A stretch of DNA of 38,636 nt from Paenibacillus phocaeensis (GTDB taxonomy: Bacteria > Bacillota > Bacilli > Paenibacillales > Paenibacillaceae). Shown one piece after another: positions 1-7,395 of this stretch (its first letter is position 1; each line of letters begins with the position of its first letter). The stretch covers positions 120,732 to 159,367 of the forward strand of contig NZ_FCOQ01000012.1 of NCBI RefSeq assembly GCF_900021165.1, read 5' to 3'. The position numbers were made by a program, and so were the translations under genes. The notes beneath the pieces are model-generated. The model saw only the letters and a program-made list of their open reading frames with translations. It was not told the DNA's origin and ran no database searches.

Positions 1-554
1 GCTGCCGACATCTCCGTAGCCCACACGCCTTCCGTGCTCCCCGTTCTGTTTTCTCCCGATGCGCCAAACTCTTTTTTCGCCTCCACAGCCATCCCTGTCT
101 CCATCTCCAATGAATCCGATCTGTTTCCTTCCATGCTTGGACCCCCTTTCTTCATGACCGCCCGTCCCAACTCCGTCACCCGGCCGTCCTTCCACAACCA
201 TCCCCGAAGCTCGCCCAATAAAGAAACTTCATCCAAGGCCCGACCTGCCTTCCCCAACTGCAGTTTCTCTGAAGTCGCCAACCGCGCCTCCATCCGCAAT
301 TCCTCCTGCAGTTCCCGCTTCAGCAGGTGATCCCATTCGCTCGACGACCAGCGATCCATCTCGTTTGCTGGTTTGAAACGGTCCCTAACCTCAACGGCCC
401 AACCTAGCGGCAATCCCTCCGACAACAAGTAGATGGCACGGGCGTCCCTCCCCATCCACCAAAACAAATCCACGCGCAAATCCAAACTCACTCGCAGTTG
501 CCAACTTAATCTAGTTCTTATGGCATACAACCCACCCTTCAAATCTCCCACCAT
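1..554 (-). CDS. comFA: ComFA-like DNA uptake helicase, N-terminal part only (cut by window edge)
   Basis: An open minus-strand frame runs off the left edge and gives about 185 residues. The N-terminus reads YAIRTRLSWQLRVSLDL, followed by VDLFWWMGRDARAIYLLSEG, which I recall as similar to the N-terminal extension of Paenibacillus ComFA. ComFA is an ATP-dependent helicase-like protein used in DNA uptake during competence. The helicase motifs would lie beyond the window, so the family cannot be proven here. Context supports it: in Bacillus the comF genes follow degS-degU, which lie just upstream here. The start is unresolved: ATG at 578 has no visible ribosome site, ATG at 554 abuts AGGAAG, and GTG at 551 is spaced five bases from AGGA. 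The visible part is rich in Glu, Gly and Arg and looks poorly ordered after about residue 130. Confidence 0.5.
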   Translation of the reverse strand, partial: MVGDLKGGLYAIRTRLSWQLRVSLDLRVDLFWWMGRDARAIYLLSEGLPLGWAVEVRDRFKPANEMDRWSSSEWDHLLKRELQEELRMEARLATSEKLQLGKAGRALDEVSLLGELRGWLWKDGRVTELGRAVMKKGGPSMEGNRSDSLEMETGMAVEAKKEFGASGENRTGSTEGVWATEMSA

Positions 555-798
555 CTTCCTATTTTTTAGGAACTTCATCCATATTTCAACAATATTCGGA
601 TAATTCCTCTTTTTATGATCATTCTTTTTTGGAAATTCTTTTTTGCTCCGTTTCTTCGACTTCTTTCACCAAATTACTCGCGTCCTATGTCGGATCTTGT
701 CCCCCAAAAACCATCCCTACGAAGGGTTTCCCACCGCCCCCGGGCAACTATTGATTTGACCGACCAGCTTGTGGAACCTTTCATCATGTTTGAACCTT

Positions 799-981
799 TA
801 ACGGAACAGCGAGACCTTATTTGCCTATTTCCCGGCTATTTCCCAATGTAACGGAACCTACAAGCCTTATTCGGCTCAAAAACGGGGGACTCCCTCTAGT
901 TCGGCGCAAATAAGGTCTCCTCGTTCCGTTAAGTTTTAAAATCTCGTACTCCTATGCAAATAACGCCCCTGAGTTCCGTTA
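799..981. repeat. Four-module inverted-repeat element, copy 1
   Basis: Four copies of a roughly 26-base module lie here. Each starts with TAACGGA and ends near ACCTTATTTGC. They begin at 799 and 849 in forward orientation and end at 932 and 981 in reverse orientation (TCCGTTA at 926-932 and 975-981). The outer pair and the inner pair can each fold, giving nested hairpins. In the outer pair TAACGGAAC pairs with GTTCCGTTA, and TTATTTGC with GCAAATAA, around an internal loop. A second element of the same 183-bp length lies at 24841-25023 with almost the same module spacing. No reading frame is conserved between the two. Confidence 0.8.
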
Positions 982-999
982 GCGCCGCCAGCCCCTACA

Positions 1000-1240
1000 T
1001 CTACACCCCCCCTCTCCAACACCTCCCATTACTCTCCGCTACTCCTTCGCCATGACGTCACTCTCTCCTCATCCCCCGATCACATTGCACCATTACCTAC
1101 TCCTTCCCCCTTCCCAATGCACCTCACTTATCGCTCATTAATCATTGCTCCCACTCATTCTCGTTACTCATTACTCAATACTCCACACTCCGTACTCATC
1201 CCCCCCTTCCCCATCCTCAATCCCCCTCCCACGCGCCAAA
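1000..1240. repeat. Pyrimidine-rich low-complexity tract
   Basis: The plus strand is almost free of G for about 240 bases and is built of degenerate units such as ACTCATT, CTACTCC and runs of C. The minus strand is correspondingly purine-rich, with GAGTAATGAGTAA-like units. It separates element copy 1 from the terminator at 1244-1286. Open frames that cross it are compositional and not believable as genes. A simple-sequence expansion is the plainest reading. Confidence 0.6.
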
Positions 1241-1243
1241 CGC

Positions 1244-1286
1244 AAAAAAGCACACTCCTCGGCTTCTCGCCATTCAGAGTGTGCTT
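1244..1286 (-). terminator. Rho-independent terminator after the half-glycosyltransferase-like gene
   Basis: On the minus strand AAGCACACTC pairs perfectly with GAGTGTGCTT (10 bp, 18-base loop), and a run of T follows. It lies about 110 bases after the stop codon at 1395, so it probably ends the degU-side transcript before the comFA-like gene. Confidence 0.85.
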
Positions 1287-1394
1287 CACACTTTACACTG
1301 CGCATTCCAATGCAACAGCTTGGTGCTATGTTGTTGTCTTGCCTGCATCCACTGCCGTTCATCAGCTCCGGAGCCCCCCGTTCCGGAAAGGGGC

Positions 1395-1814
1395 TTACAC
1401 ATGGACATATGGGATTTTGTCCGCCTCCCGCGGTACGCGAAGGTCAATGCAGACGGGCGCTTCTCCGGCCAGCAGAGCCGCATGCGCTTCCACATCCTCT
1501 TGCCGTACCACCGCCAAACCGATGACCGTGAGCTCCATCTCGCCTTGCGTTTGGAGCTTTCGCATAATTGCCAGCGTGTCATCTTGCGAGCTCTCGTCGA
1601 GCACGGTCACCCGCAACGGCAACCCCCGCAGACGGGCATACCAGGAGAGTGCCCGCAAATACCATTCCATTTGATTCTCATGATTGCTCGTGACGAGAAT
1701 ATAATGAATCGCGCGATCCTTCCGTTTACCCTGCCGATACAGATTGTGCAGGACATGCACCAGCGCAGCGGCCATTCCGTAGCTGAGCAGGATCCAGCCA
1801 ACATAAGGAACCAC
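1395..1814 (-). CDS. Small membrane-anchored protein resembling the N-terminal half of a GT-A glycosyltransferase
   Basis: The protein is about 139 residues. An N-terminal hydrophobic stretch (WILLSYGMAAALVHVL) looks like a single membrane anchor. It is followed by a Rossmann-like segment with ILVTSNHENQMEWYLRAL and then VLDESSQDDTLAIMRKL. This is the pattern of the nucleotide-sugar half of family 2 glycosyltransferases (strand, N-x-E, then D-x-S-x-D-x-T). No acceptor-side catalytic half follows, because the gene ends soon after. GTG at 1814 is preferred because AGGAGG sits eight bases upstream; an in-frame GTG at 1821-1823 overlaps that site. It lies between degU and the comFA-like gene, a place where Paenibacillus often has a small hypothetical gene. 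A repeat element ends 19 bases before the start. The function is unknown. Confidence 0.7.
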   Translation of the reverse strand: MVPYVGWILLSYGMAAALVHVLHNLYRQGKRKDRAIHYILVTSNHENQMEWYLRALSWYARLRGLPLRVTVLDESSQDDTLAIMRKLQTQGEMELTVIGLAVVRQEDVEAHAALLAGEAPVCIDLRVPREADKIPYVHV

Positions 1815-1832
1815 CGTACCCACCTCCTATTA

Positions 1833-2011
1833 GAGGTAGTTCAAAAAGCCATCTTTGGATCACGATGTAGTTCCATGAAGGGGATTCGACGTCGAATCTT
1901 GAATTCACCCGGTCGCTCCGTTGCTCACGTACCCAAAACGTACGCTCCGCTACTCCCTCCCTAGCTTCATTCAACCTTCTCGGTGCTCCAAACCTACCTT
2001 TTTGAATCCTC
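1833..2011. repeat. MITE-like repeat, copy A
   Basis: About 179 bp bounded by imperfect inverted ends: GAGGTAGTTCAAAAAG on the left, and the complement of GAGGATTCAAAAAGG on the right. The first 145 bases match copy B at 2020-2164 with only two differences, both T to C. Inside is a perfect 16-bp palindrome, GATTCGACGTCGAATC, at 1883-1898. It encodes no transposase. The left end lies only five bases before the AGGAGG of the 1395-1814 gene. Confidence 0.75.
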
Positions 2012-2019
2012 ATCTGAAC

Positions 2020-2235
2020 GAGGTAGTTCAAAAAGCCATCTTTGGATCACGATGCAGTTCCATGAAGGGGATTCGACGTCGAATCTTGAATTCACCCGGT
2101 CGCTCCGTTGCTCACGTACCCAAAACGTACGCTCCGCTACTCCCTCCCTAGCTTCATCCAACCTGCAGCGTTTTGAAAAAACGCACATCGGAAGCATACG
2201 CTTCAGCGATCCAAACCTGCCTTTTCAAACCCTCC
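2020..2235. repeat. MITE-like repeat, copy B
   Basis: About 216 bp in the same orientation as copy A, separated from it by eight bases. The left end and the 145-base core match copy A. The right part is longer and ends in the complement of GAGGGTTTGAAAAGGCAGG. The left end pairs with it over about 30 bases, including TTTGGATC in both arms. I recall similar non-coding repeats scattered through Paenibacillus genomes, but that cannot be confirmed from this window. Confidence 0.75.
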
Positions 2236-2516
2236 CGTATAGCGACAATATATGCCGCCGCACAAAGGTCGGTTACTGGGCTCGCACGGAAGGAACCGCA
2301 GCGTCAGGCGCAACGGCGCGTGAGCCGGGATTCCGCCAACTATGTATTTGGCTGGTGCTGTTTCTCAAGGGGGCTCTTTTGAGGCAAATGAGACACCCGC
2401 CTCACTTTTCAATAACATGCATAAAATGGTAACCGCGGTCAAAAAAAAGTTCGTCCCCCCCGATCCCGCACGATGCTTCGCACCCGCGGGAACGCCGACG
2501 TATCGGCCCGTTCTCC
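2236..2516. other. Intergenic region after degU
   Basis: This 281-bp stretch between copy B and the degU stop holds no believable gene. On the minus strand there is a hairpin just after degU (GCCGA-TACG-TCGGC at 2493-2506) and a GC-rich imperfect hairpin at about 2465-2491. A run of eight T follows some 16 bases later. The spacing is too long for a standard terminator, so I do not call one. Confidence 0.4.
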
Positions 2517-3245
2517 TTACAGGGTCACCCAGCCAAACTTAATCGCATTAATAACCGCTTGGGTTCGGTCGTCCACGTCCATTTTTTGCAAAATACTGCT
2601 GACATGGTTCTTGACCGTCTTCTCGCTAATGAACAAATGCTCGCCGATCATCTTGTTGCTGCGGCCTTCCGCCATCAGACGGAGCACTTCGGCTTCCCGG
2701 CGGGTCAGCGGATTGTCGTCGCCAGCAACAAACTTCACGCCCGCTTCGCGGATCGCGGTATCCTCGGCAATCGCACCGGTCTCGCTCAAGTATTCCATCC
2801 GGCGCAGCTGCTGGATCAATTTGCCCGTTACCTTCGGATGGATAAACGCATTCCCTTCCGCTACCGTCCGAATCGCGTTGATCAGGGATTCCGCTTCCAT
2901 GTCCTTCAGCAGGTAACCCGTCGCACCTTTCCGCAGCGTCTCAAACACATAACTTTCATCATCATGAATCGATAAAATAATAACCTTCACGTCGGGCAGC
3001 GCCTCGCGCAGCTCGGCTGTCGCGTCCACGCCGTTAAGCAATGGCATGTTGATGTCCATCAGTACGATTTCCGGATGAAGCTGCAAGCAACTTTCCAGTA
3101 CCTGGGTGCCGTCCCCGCATTCACCAACAACTTCGATGTCTTCCTCCATATTCAAAATCCGCTTCAGACCCTCACGAAATAACTGGTGATCGTCAGCCAG
3201 GAGAACTTTAATCACTTGTCTGGTTCCACTAGTAAGACTATCCAT
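2517..3245 (-). CDS. degU: Response regulator DegU
   Basis: A 242-residue NarL/FixJ-type response regulator, the phosphorylation partner of DegS. In Bacillus the pair controls secreted enzymes, competence, motility and surface behaviours. Residues 10-130 form the receiver domain, with acidic residues in LLADDH (about 16-20) and the phosphoacceptor in VLMDINMP at Asp64. Residues 175-242 are a LuxR-type helix-turn-helix with LTRREAEVLRLMAEG and SEKTVKNHVSSILQKM. The start at 3245 is chosen because AAAGGAG lies upstream and the product then begins like DegU (MDSLTSGTRQVIKVLLADDH); a longer open frame to 3368 lies inside degS and adds non-family sequence. The ATG overlaps the degS stop by eight bases (ATGGATAG), so the two are translationally coupled. 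Confidence 0.96.
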   Translation of the reverse strand: MDSLTSGTRQVIKVLLADDHQLFREGLKRILNMEEDIEVVGECGDGTQVLESCLQLHPEIVLMDINMPLLNGVDATAELREALPDVKVIILSIHDDESYVFETLRKGATGYLLKDMEAESLINAIRTVAEGNAFIHPKVTGKLIQQLRRMEYLSETGAIAEDTAIREAGVKFVAGDDNPLTRREAEVLRLMAEGRSNKMIGEHLFISEKTVKNHVSSILQKMDVDDRTQAVINAIKFGWVTL

Positions 3246-4410
3246 CCTGGTACTCCTTTCTCTTATCTGAGTTGGTTGGGATATGAATGATGATTTTCGT
3301 GCCCAGGTTGGCCGCCGATTCGATCTCCATCCGGCCTTCGAGCAGCTCCACTCTCTCCCGCATGCCAATTAAACCAAAATGCGTATGCTCTTTCGTCTTC
3401 TGTTCCAGTTGCTCTACCTTGAAGCCCAGCCCGTTGTCCGACACCACAATGCGGATCATTTGCGCTTGGTACGTAATTTCGACGCCCACATAAGTCGGAA
3501 AAGCATGCTTCGCCGCATTCGTCAGCGCTTCTTGAACCAGCCGGAAAATCGCCGCCTCCATCGGCGAGGACAACCGGTGCTCCTTGCCCCGGGTTTCGAA
3601 GGTCGCACGAATCTTCGTCTTCTCTTCATAGTCATGCACATATTTGCGCAGCGTCGGAATCAATCCCAGATCATCCAAAGCCATCGGACGCAGATTGAAA
3701 ATCACCTTCCGCATCTCTTCCAGACTTGAACGAACCTGCGCTTTCAAATCTACTATTTCGTCCTGCACTAGCTTAAATTCCTGCTTAGCAAGCATTCTTT
3801 CTACAATTTCCGTCCTAAGCACTAGATTCGCCAGCAGTTGGGCAGGCCCGTCGTGAATCTCCCGGGAGATGCGCTTTCGCTCTTCTTCCTGGGCCAAAAT
3901 GATCTTCAATCCGATCAGCTGACGATTCTTCGCGGATTCCAAAATCCGGGTCACTTGTCCTAATTCGCCGGAAAAATACTCCAGCACGACGCTCATCTGC
4001 GAGCTGATCGTTTCGGCCCGCTCCACCGATTTCTCCACATTGCGCGCGCGCTTCTGCAGCTCGTCGCGGCGGGCCTTCAGATACATTTCCTTCTCGCGGT
4101 AGATAAGCAAATCGAGCTGGAGTTGGGTTGCTTTTTCATAGGCTTGCTTGATGTCCTCTTCGTTATAACGCACGAAGTCCCGGCTGACTTCCGTCAGCCG
4201 GATGCGAGATTTCCGGTAGTTTACCTCGAGCTGGTCGACCTTCTCCACCGTTTCCGCCGTTTCCTTCATGACATTCTGCAGCTCGCTGCTCAGCGACTTC
4301 AGCTCATTGCGGGCCGAATCCAGAATCTCCAGGATCTGCAGCTTGCTATTTTCCAACACGCTTACAGCATTATTAATAACGCGATCTATGGCATCCGCTT
4401 GAAAATCCAC
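3238..4410 (-). CDS. degS: Sensor histidine kinase DegS
   Basis: A 390-residue cytoplasmic kinase without membrane helices that phosphorylates DegU. Residues 1-170 are a long helical, coiled-coil sensor region rich in Glu, Lys and Leu, as in DegS. The HisKA_3 site is EERKRISREIHDGPAQLLA, with the phosphorylated His at about 186. The ATPase domain follows, with QEALTNAAKHA (N box), VSDNGLGF (G1) and GLIGMRERVELLEG. The length matches the family. The start is GTG at 4410, preceded by GGAGAAGGA at good spacing. Only 47 bases separate it from the glycosidase gene, and no terminator lies between, so read-through is likely. An inverted repeat at 4430-4451 might hold a separate control site. Confidence 0.96.
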   Translation of the reverse strand: MDFQADAIDRVINNAVSVLENSKLQILEILDSARNELKSLSSELQNVMKETAETVEKVDQLEVNYRKSRIRLTEVSRDFVRYNEEDIKQAYEKATQLQLDLLIYREKEMYLKARRDELQKRARNVEKSVERAETISSQMSVVLEYFSGELGQVTRILESAKNRQLIGLKIILAQEEERKRISREIHDGPAQLLANLVLRTEIVERMLAKQEFKLVQDEIVDLKAQVRSSLEEMRKVIFNLRPMALDDLGLIPTLRKYVHDYEEKTKIRATFETRGKEHRLSSPMEAAIFRLVQEALTNAAKHAFPTYVGVEITYQAQMIRIVVSDNGLGFKVEQLEQKTKEHTHFGLIGMRERVELLEGRMEIESAANLGTKIIIHIPTNSDKRKEYQDG

Positions 4411-4429
4411 GCAATCCTTCTCCGTTTCT

Positions 4430-4451
4430 TAGTCCGAATAGTCCCAGACTA
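4430..4451. promoter_or_regulatory. Inverted repeat with TAGTC half-sites upstream of degS
   Basis: TAGTCCC-AGACTA contains the inverted pair TAGTC/GACTA three bases apart, with a further TAGTCC copy next to it (4430-4435). A related inverted repeat, TAGTCT-N9-AGACTA, lies upstream of the preceding gene at 7278-7298. A shared operator is possible but is inference only. Confidence 0.3.
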
Positions 4452-4457
4452 ATCATA

Positions 4458-7244
4458 TCACGATTCGAGGGTAATGGATTTGGTTTTCTTTTCCCAATTT
4501 ACGCCAATTCCAAGCTGCTCAGAGACCAAACGTAACGGGACTAAAGTCCTATTATTTACAATAATCGGGGATACCTCCGCTTTAGTAGAAACCCCGTTTA
4601 GCAAAAAGGCCTTCTGTCCAACCGTCAGCTCCAGAATGGTTGCACCGCGGGTTACCGTGATTTTCTTGGCCGCGCTGTTCCAGGCAGCATTTCCGCCAAA
4701 CACGTCCATCACATACTTGATCGGCACGTAGGTCGTGTTGTCTTTGAGCAGCGGGGCAACCTCCAGGTTTTGCTTCTTCCCGTTCACCGTCATCGACTTC
4801 TGGCCCAGAACCATTACAGCCGTCGCGCTTGGGAAGTCGGAGTTGCTGGCACCGGCTGCCGGAGCCGTAAACCGCACGTTGTCAAAAGATACGCTGCCCG
4901 TGAGCGCCCGTTCGTCCTGACCCTCTTCGACATTCACGACGTATAGCCGTTTCAGCTTCGCCGGGAATTTGATGTTGCTCGCCGTCAGATCGGCCGTGAG
5001 CGTCTTCCAGCCGGTGAAGTCCACCGGACGCGCCAGGTCGATGTAGACCGGCTTGCCATCGGCATCGGACAATTCGGCCCGTACCCAGTTCAGACTGGCA
5101 TCGCCCAGCACGTCGATCGTCATGGTCGTCGCGTTGTCCGGAATCGCTTTGCCGCTTGTGCCGTTGATTTGCGCATAAGCAAACTTGCTGCCGCTGCCGC
5201 CGGTCAGATCGTAGTCAAGCTTCAGCACTTTGGAGTTGGCGCGTTCGCCGTCGCCTTGGACGAGGGATACCGTTCCGGTTGCTTCCGCCGGCAAGCCGGT
5301 GAAGGAGATCGGGTAGGCGGTATTTTCGAAGCTTTCCCAGATGGATTCCGTCGAAGCCGACAGAACGACCGGAGTTCCGGTAAAGCCGTCATAAGACGGG
5401 GTCGCATAGGCGAACTTCGCGCCGTTGTTGACGGACTGCACCGTTAGTACGCCGCCCTGCACGCTGGCCTTCATGCCGCTGAACGCCCATTTGACCGATT
5501 CGGCCGGAACGTCCACGGTGCGTCCGTCCTTCAGCTTCGCGGTCACCGCAACCGTAACGCTGGTTCCCGCTTGCAGTGGCGCAAACGTCGTTCCCGCCGT
5601 CAGGCTTTCCAGGTCGCTGCCGCCCAGCACCTTCACGTCCATGCTGGTTTTGGCTTGACCGCTGGAGGCCGTGATTTTCGCGGTGCCCGCCTTCACGCCT
5701 TTAAAGCCGCCGTCGATCCACACCACGTTGCCGTTGCTGGCTTGCCAAGTCGCTTGGATGCCGCTCGTATCGATCGGGTTGTAATACGTATCGTATCCTT
5801 TAAGGGCGTACGGCACCGTTTGGCCGATGAACAACGACGAGGCGCCGCTGACTTTAAGACCGAGCAGCGTGCCTTGCGGCGCATTCGTAAACACGCCAAG
5901 CCCGTTGGCAACCGCGCGTTGTCCCGCCGACCCGTTGGACGTTGTAAACGTCAGCTGCGCCGACGTTTCCGCCAGCGGACGTGTGACCATCGTCGTGGAG
6001 CCGCCGCCGTCCAGGTTCATGCCTTTCCAGACGCCGATCCCCGTCATGAAGCCCTGCAGCTCCTTCAGGGTGAGGCCGGTGCTGTTGCTGTTCTTCTCGG
6101 CGGTAATGATATAAGCCGTCTTGCCGTCTTTGGAGTAACCCACCGCAGTCCGCGCCACCGGGCTACCGCCGCTGATGGATGTAATCGAACGGGTGAACGC
6201 CGACGCTTGGCCTTGGTCAACCAGCAGCGTGTGCCCGCCGATCATCATTTTCAAATCCGCCGGGTTGACGATTTGTCCGTCGGTTAAAGAGCGAAGCTCA
6301 TAGGTTGCATCAACGCGCTGACCCACCTGCAAGTGCGTCGCCACATAATCAGCCGCCGTACCATGGGCACGCAAAATAAACCCATCCGCCGGCACCGGTC
6401 CCGGAATCGCCGCTTTGAGGGAAATCTGCGTAACAACCCCGCCTTGCACCAGCACCTCGGTTGGTGTCGTTCCGCTGGAAGCCGGACGTTCCTCCGCTTT
6501 CCAGGCGCTCGTATAAATGAATAGGTTATTCACGTGGCTGTAGGCTTTATCCGGTTCCGTCGTGTAGGATTCCTGATTGATCCCGGTGAGCGGGAACGTC
6601 GAGCCGTCCTCGGCGAACACCGTGCCGCTGAAGCCAAAACGGTCGATCAGCGGTGTCCCGTCATTCCGCACGGCAAAAGCATACATCCCCTGCAGTTGCG
6701 CCGGGCTGGTGACCACCGTACCCTTCGTGACCGCAGGTCCCATCGGAACCCCCTGACCGCCGGTCGCAAAGAAATCGCCGTTCACGCCGGCGACCGCACC
6801 GGTCTCTCGGGCCATCCCTTCCACGCTTTGTCTGGTCGTTACTTGTCCCCCTTTGCCGGTCATCACGTCCAGTTGAACGTAAGGATTCGTCAAATCCACC
6901 TCAACCACATCCACCAATACCTTTACCGGCTTGCCCGACCGGGTCACGGTGTACTGGTATTGGACGAGCTTGGCCCCGGACGTGATCATCTCTTCGCCCA
7001 GCTTGACGGTTTGGCTCGCCGCCGCTTCCGCAGTCAGAGCCGGACCCGCGATCGGCCCAACGCCAATCACAGGCTGAATCCATATCAATCCCGCCAGCGT
7101 GACAAGGGCAATCCGCTTGCCGCCTTTTGCCACCAGGCGGGTCCATTTCACATTTTGATGCACGACGACTTCCATATCTGCTTCGGTTTGACTTCTTCCG
7201 TTTTCCTCTCTTTTGACTACCATTTTGTTCGACAACTCTCCCAT
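4458..7244 (-). CDS. Secreted phosphodiester glycosidase (NAGPA family) with C-terminal stalk domain
   Basis: A 928-residue exported protein. A hydrophobic stretch at about 44-74 ending in ALTAEAAA looks like a signal sequence with a long basic front part. Residues about 145-452 match the NAGPA fold (phosphodiester glycosidase), with GVNGDFFATGG at 153-163 and the hallmark NLDGGGSTTMV at 410-420. This family cuts sugar-1-phosphodiester bonds. A surface polymer is a plausible substrate here but is inferred. Ig-like segments follow, and residues about 805-928 form a copper-amine-oxidase-N type stalk domain (two units with VPIKYVMDVFGG and VPLRLVSEQLGI). The start is uncertain: ATG at 7244 has no clear ribosome site, and ATG at 7223 has GGGAGAG somewhat too far upstream. 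It precedes degS-degU by 47 bases and may be co-transcribed with them. Confidence 0.85.
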   Translation of the reverse strand: MGELSNKMVVKREENGRSQTEADMEVVVHQNVKWTRLVAKGGKRIALVTLAGLIWIQPVIGVGPIAGPALTAEAAASQTVKLGEEMITSGAKLVQYQYTVTRSGKPVKVLVDVVEVDLTNPYVQLDVMTGKGGQVTTRQSVEGMARETGAVAGVNGDFFATGGQGVPMGPAVTKGTVVTSPAQLQGMYAFAVRNDGTPLIDRFGFSGTVFAEDGSTFPLTGINQESYTTEPDKAYSHVNNLFIYTSAWKAEERPASSGTTPTEVLVQGGVVTQISLKAAIPGPVPADGFILRAHGTAADYVATHLQVGQRVDATYELRSLTDGQIVNPADLKMMIGGHTLLVDQGQASAFTRSITSISGGSPVARTAVGYSKDGKTAYIITAEKNSNSTGLTLKELQGFMTGIGVWKGMNLDGGGSTTMVTRPLAETSAQLTFTTSNGSAGQRAVANGLGVFTNAPQGTLLGLKVSGASSLFIGQTVPYALKGYDTYYNPIDTSGIQATWQASNGNVVWIDGGFKGVKAGTAKITASSGQAKTSMDVKVLGGSDLESLTAGTTFAPLQAGTSVTVAVTAKLKDGRTVDVPAESVKWAFSGMKASVQGGVLTVQSVNNGAKFAYATPSYDGFTGTPVVLSASTESIWESFENTAYPISFTGLPAEATGTVSLVQGDGERANSKVLKLDYDLTGGSGSKFAYAQINGTSGKAIPDNATTMTIDVLGDASLNWVRAELSDADGKPVYIDLARPVDFTGWKTLTADLTASNIKFPAKLKRLYVVNVEEGQDERALTGSVSFDNVRFTAPAAGASNSDFPSATAVMVLGQKSMTVNGKKQNLEVAPLLKDNTTYVPIKYVMDVFGGNAAWNSAAKKITVTRGATILELTVGQKAFLLNGVSTKAEVSPIIVNNRTLVPLRLVSEQLGIGVNWEKKTKSITLES

Positions 7245-7277
7245 CTATTAGCGCTTCTATCGTGCTGCTCTTTCAGC

Positions 7278-7298
7278 TAGTCTCTTATTAATAGACTA
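7278..7298. promoter_or_regulatory. Perfect inverted repeat upstream of the glycosidase gene
   Basis: TAGTCT and AGACTA are separated by nine AT-rich bases, about 35 bases before the start at 7244. The layout suits an operator or overlapped promoter. Similar half-sites occur before degS at 4430-4451. Confidence 0.35.
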
Positions 7299-7395
7299 CT
7301 TTCAGGCGGAAAAGTTACGAAAAATAGCAAGATTGTTGAAAGAAGGGGGCGATTCATTGAACTTCGGAGAACCGCTATGGGGATCATGTGAATAT

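Noticed and set aside
615..851. A 78-codon plus-strand frame before the comFA-like gene
   Set aside because: It runs into the four-module element and is not preserved in copy 2 of that element.
1117..1964. Several plus-strand frames of 126-227 codons
   Set aside because: They cross the pyrimidine tract, a terminator, the opposite gene and a repeat, and have no ribosome sites or family features.
1726..2197. Similar small frames on both strands around the MITE-like repeats
   Set aside because: They resemble each other only because the repeat DNA is duplicated, and the frames start and end at repeat-dependent positions.
1833..2235. A CRISPR array
   Set aside because: There are only two copies, each well over 140 bases with inverted ends, and no spacer pattern or cas genes.
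3246..3368. A longer N-terminus for DegU
   Set aside because: It lies inside degS, gives sequence unlike DegU, and the ATG at 3245 has a proper ribosome site.
5571..6287. A 238-codon plus-strand frame inside the glycosidase gene
   Set aside because: The Arg- and His-rich product is typical of the antisense of GC-rich coding sequence, and the minus strand has clear NAGPA motifs.
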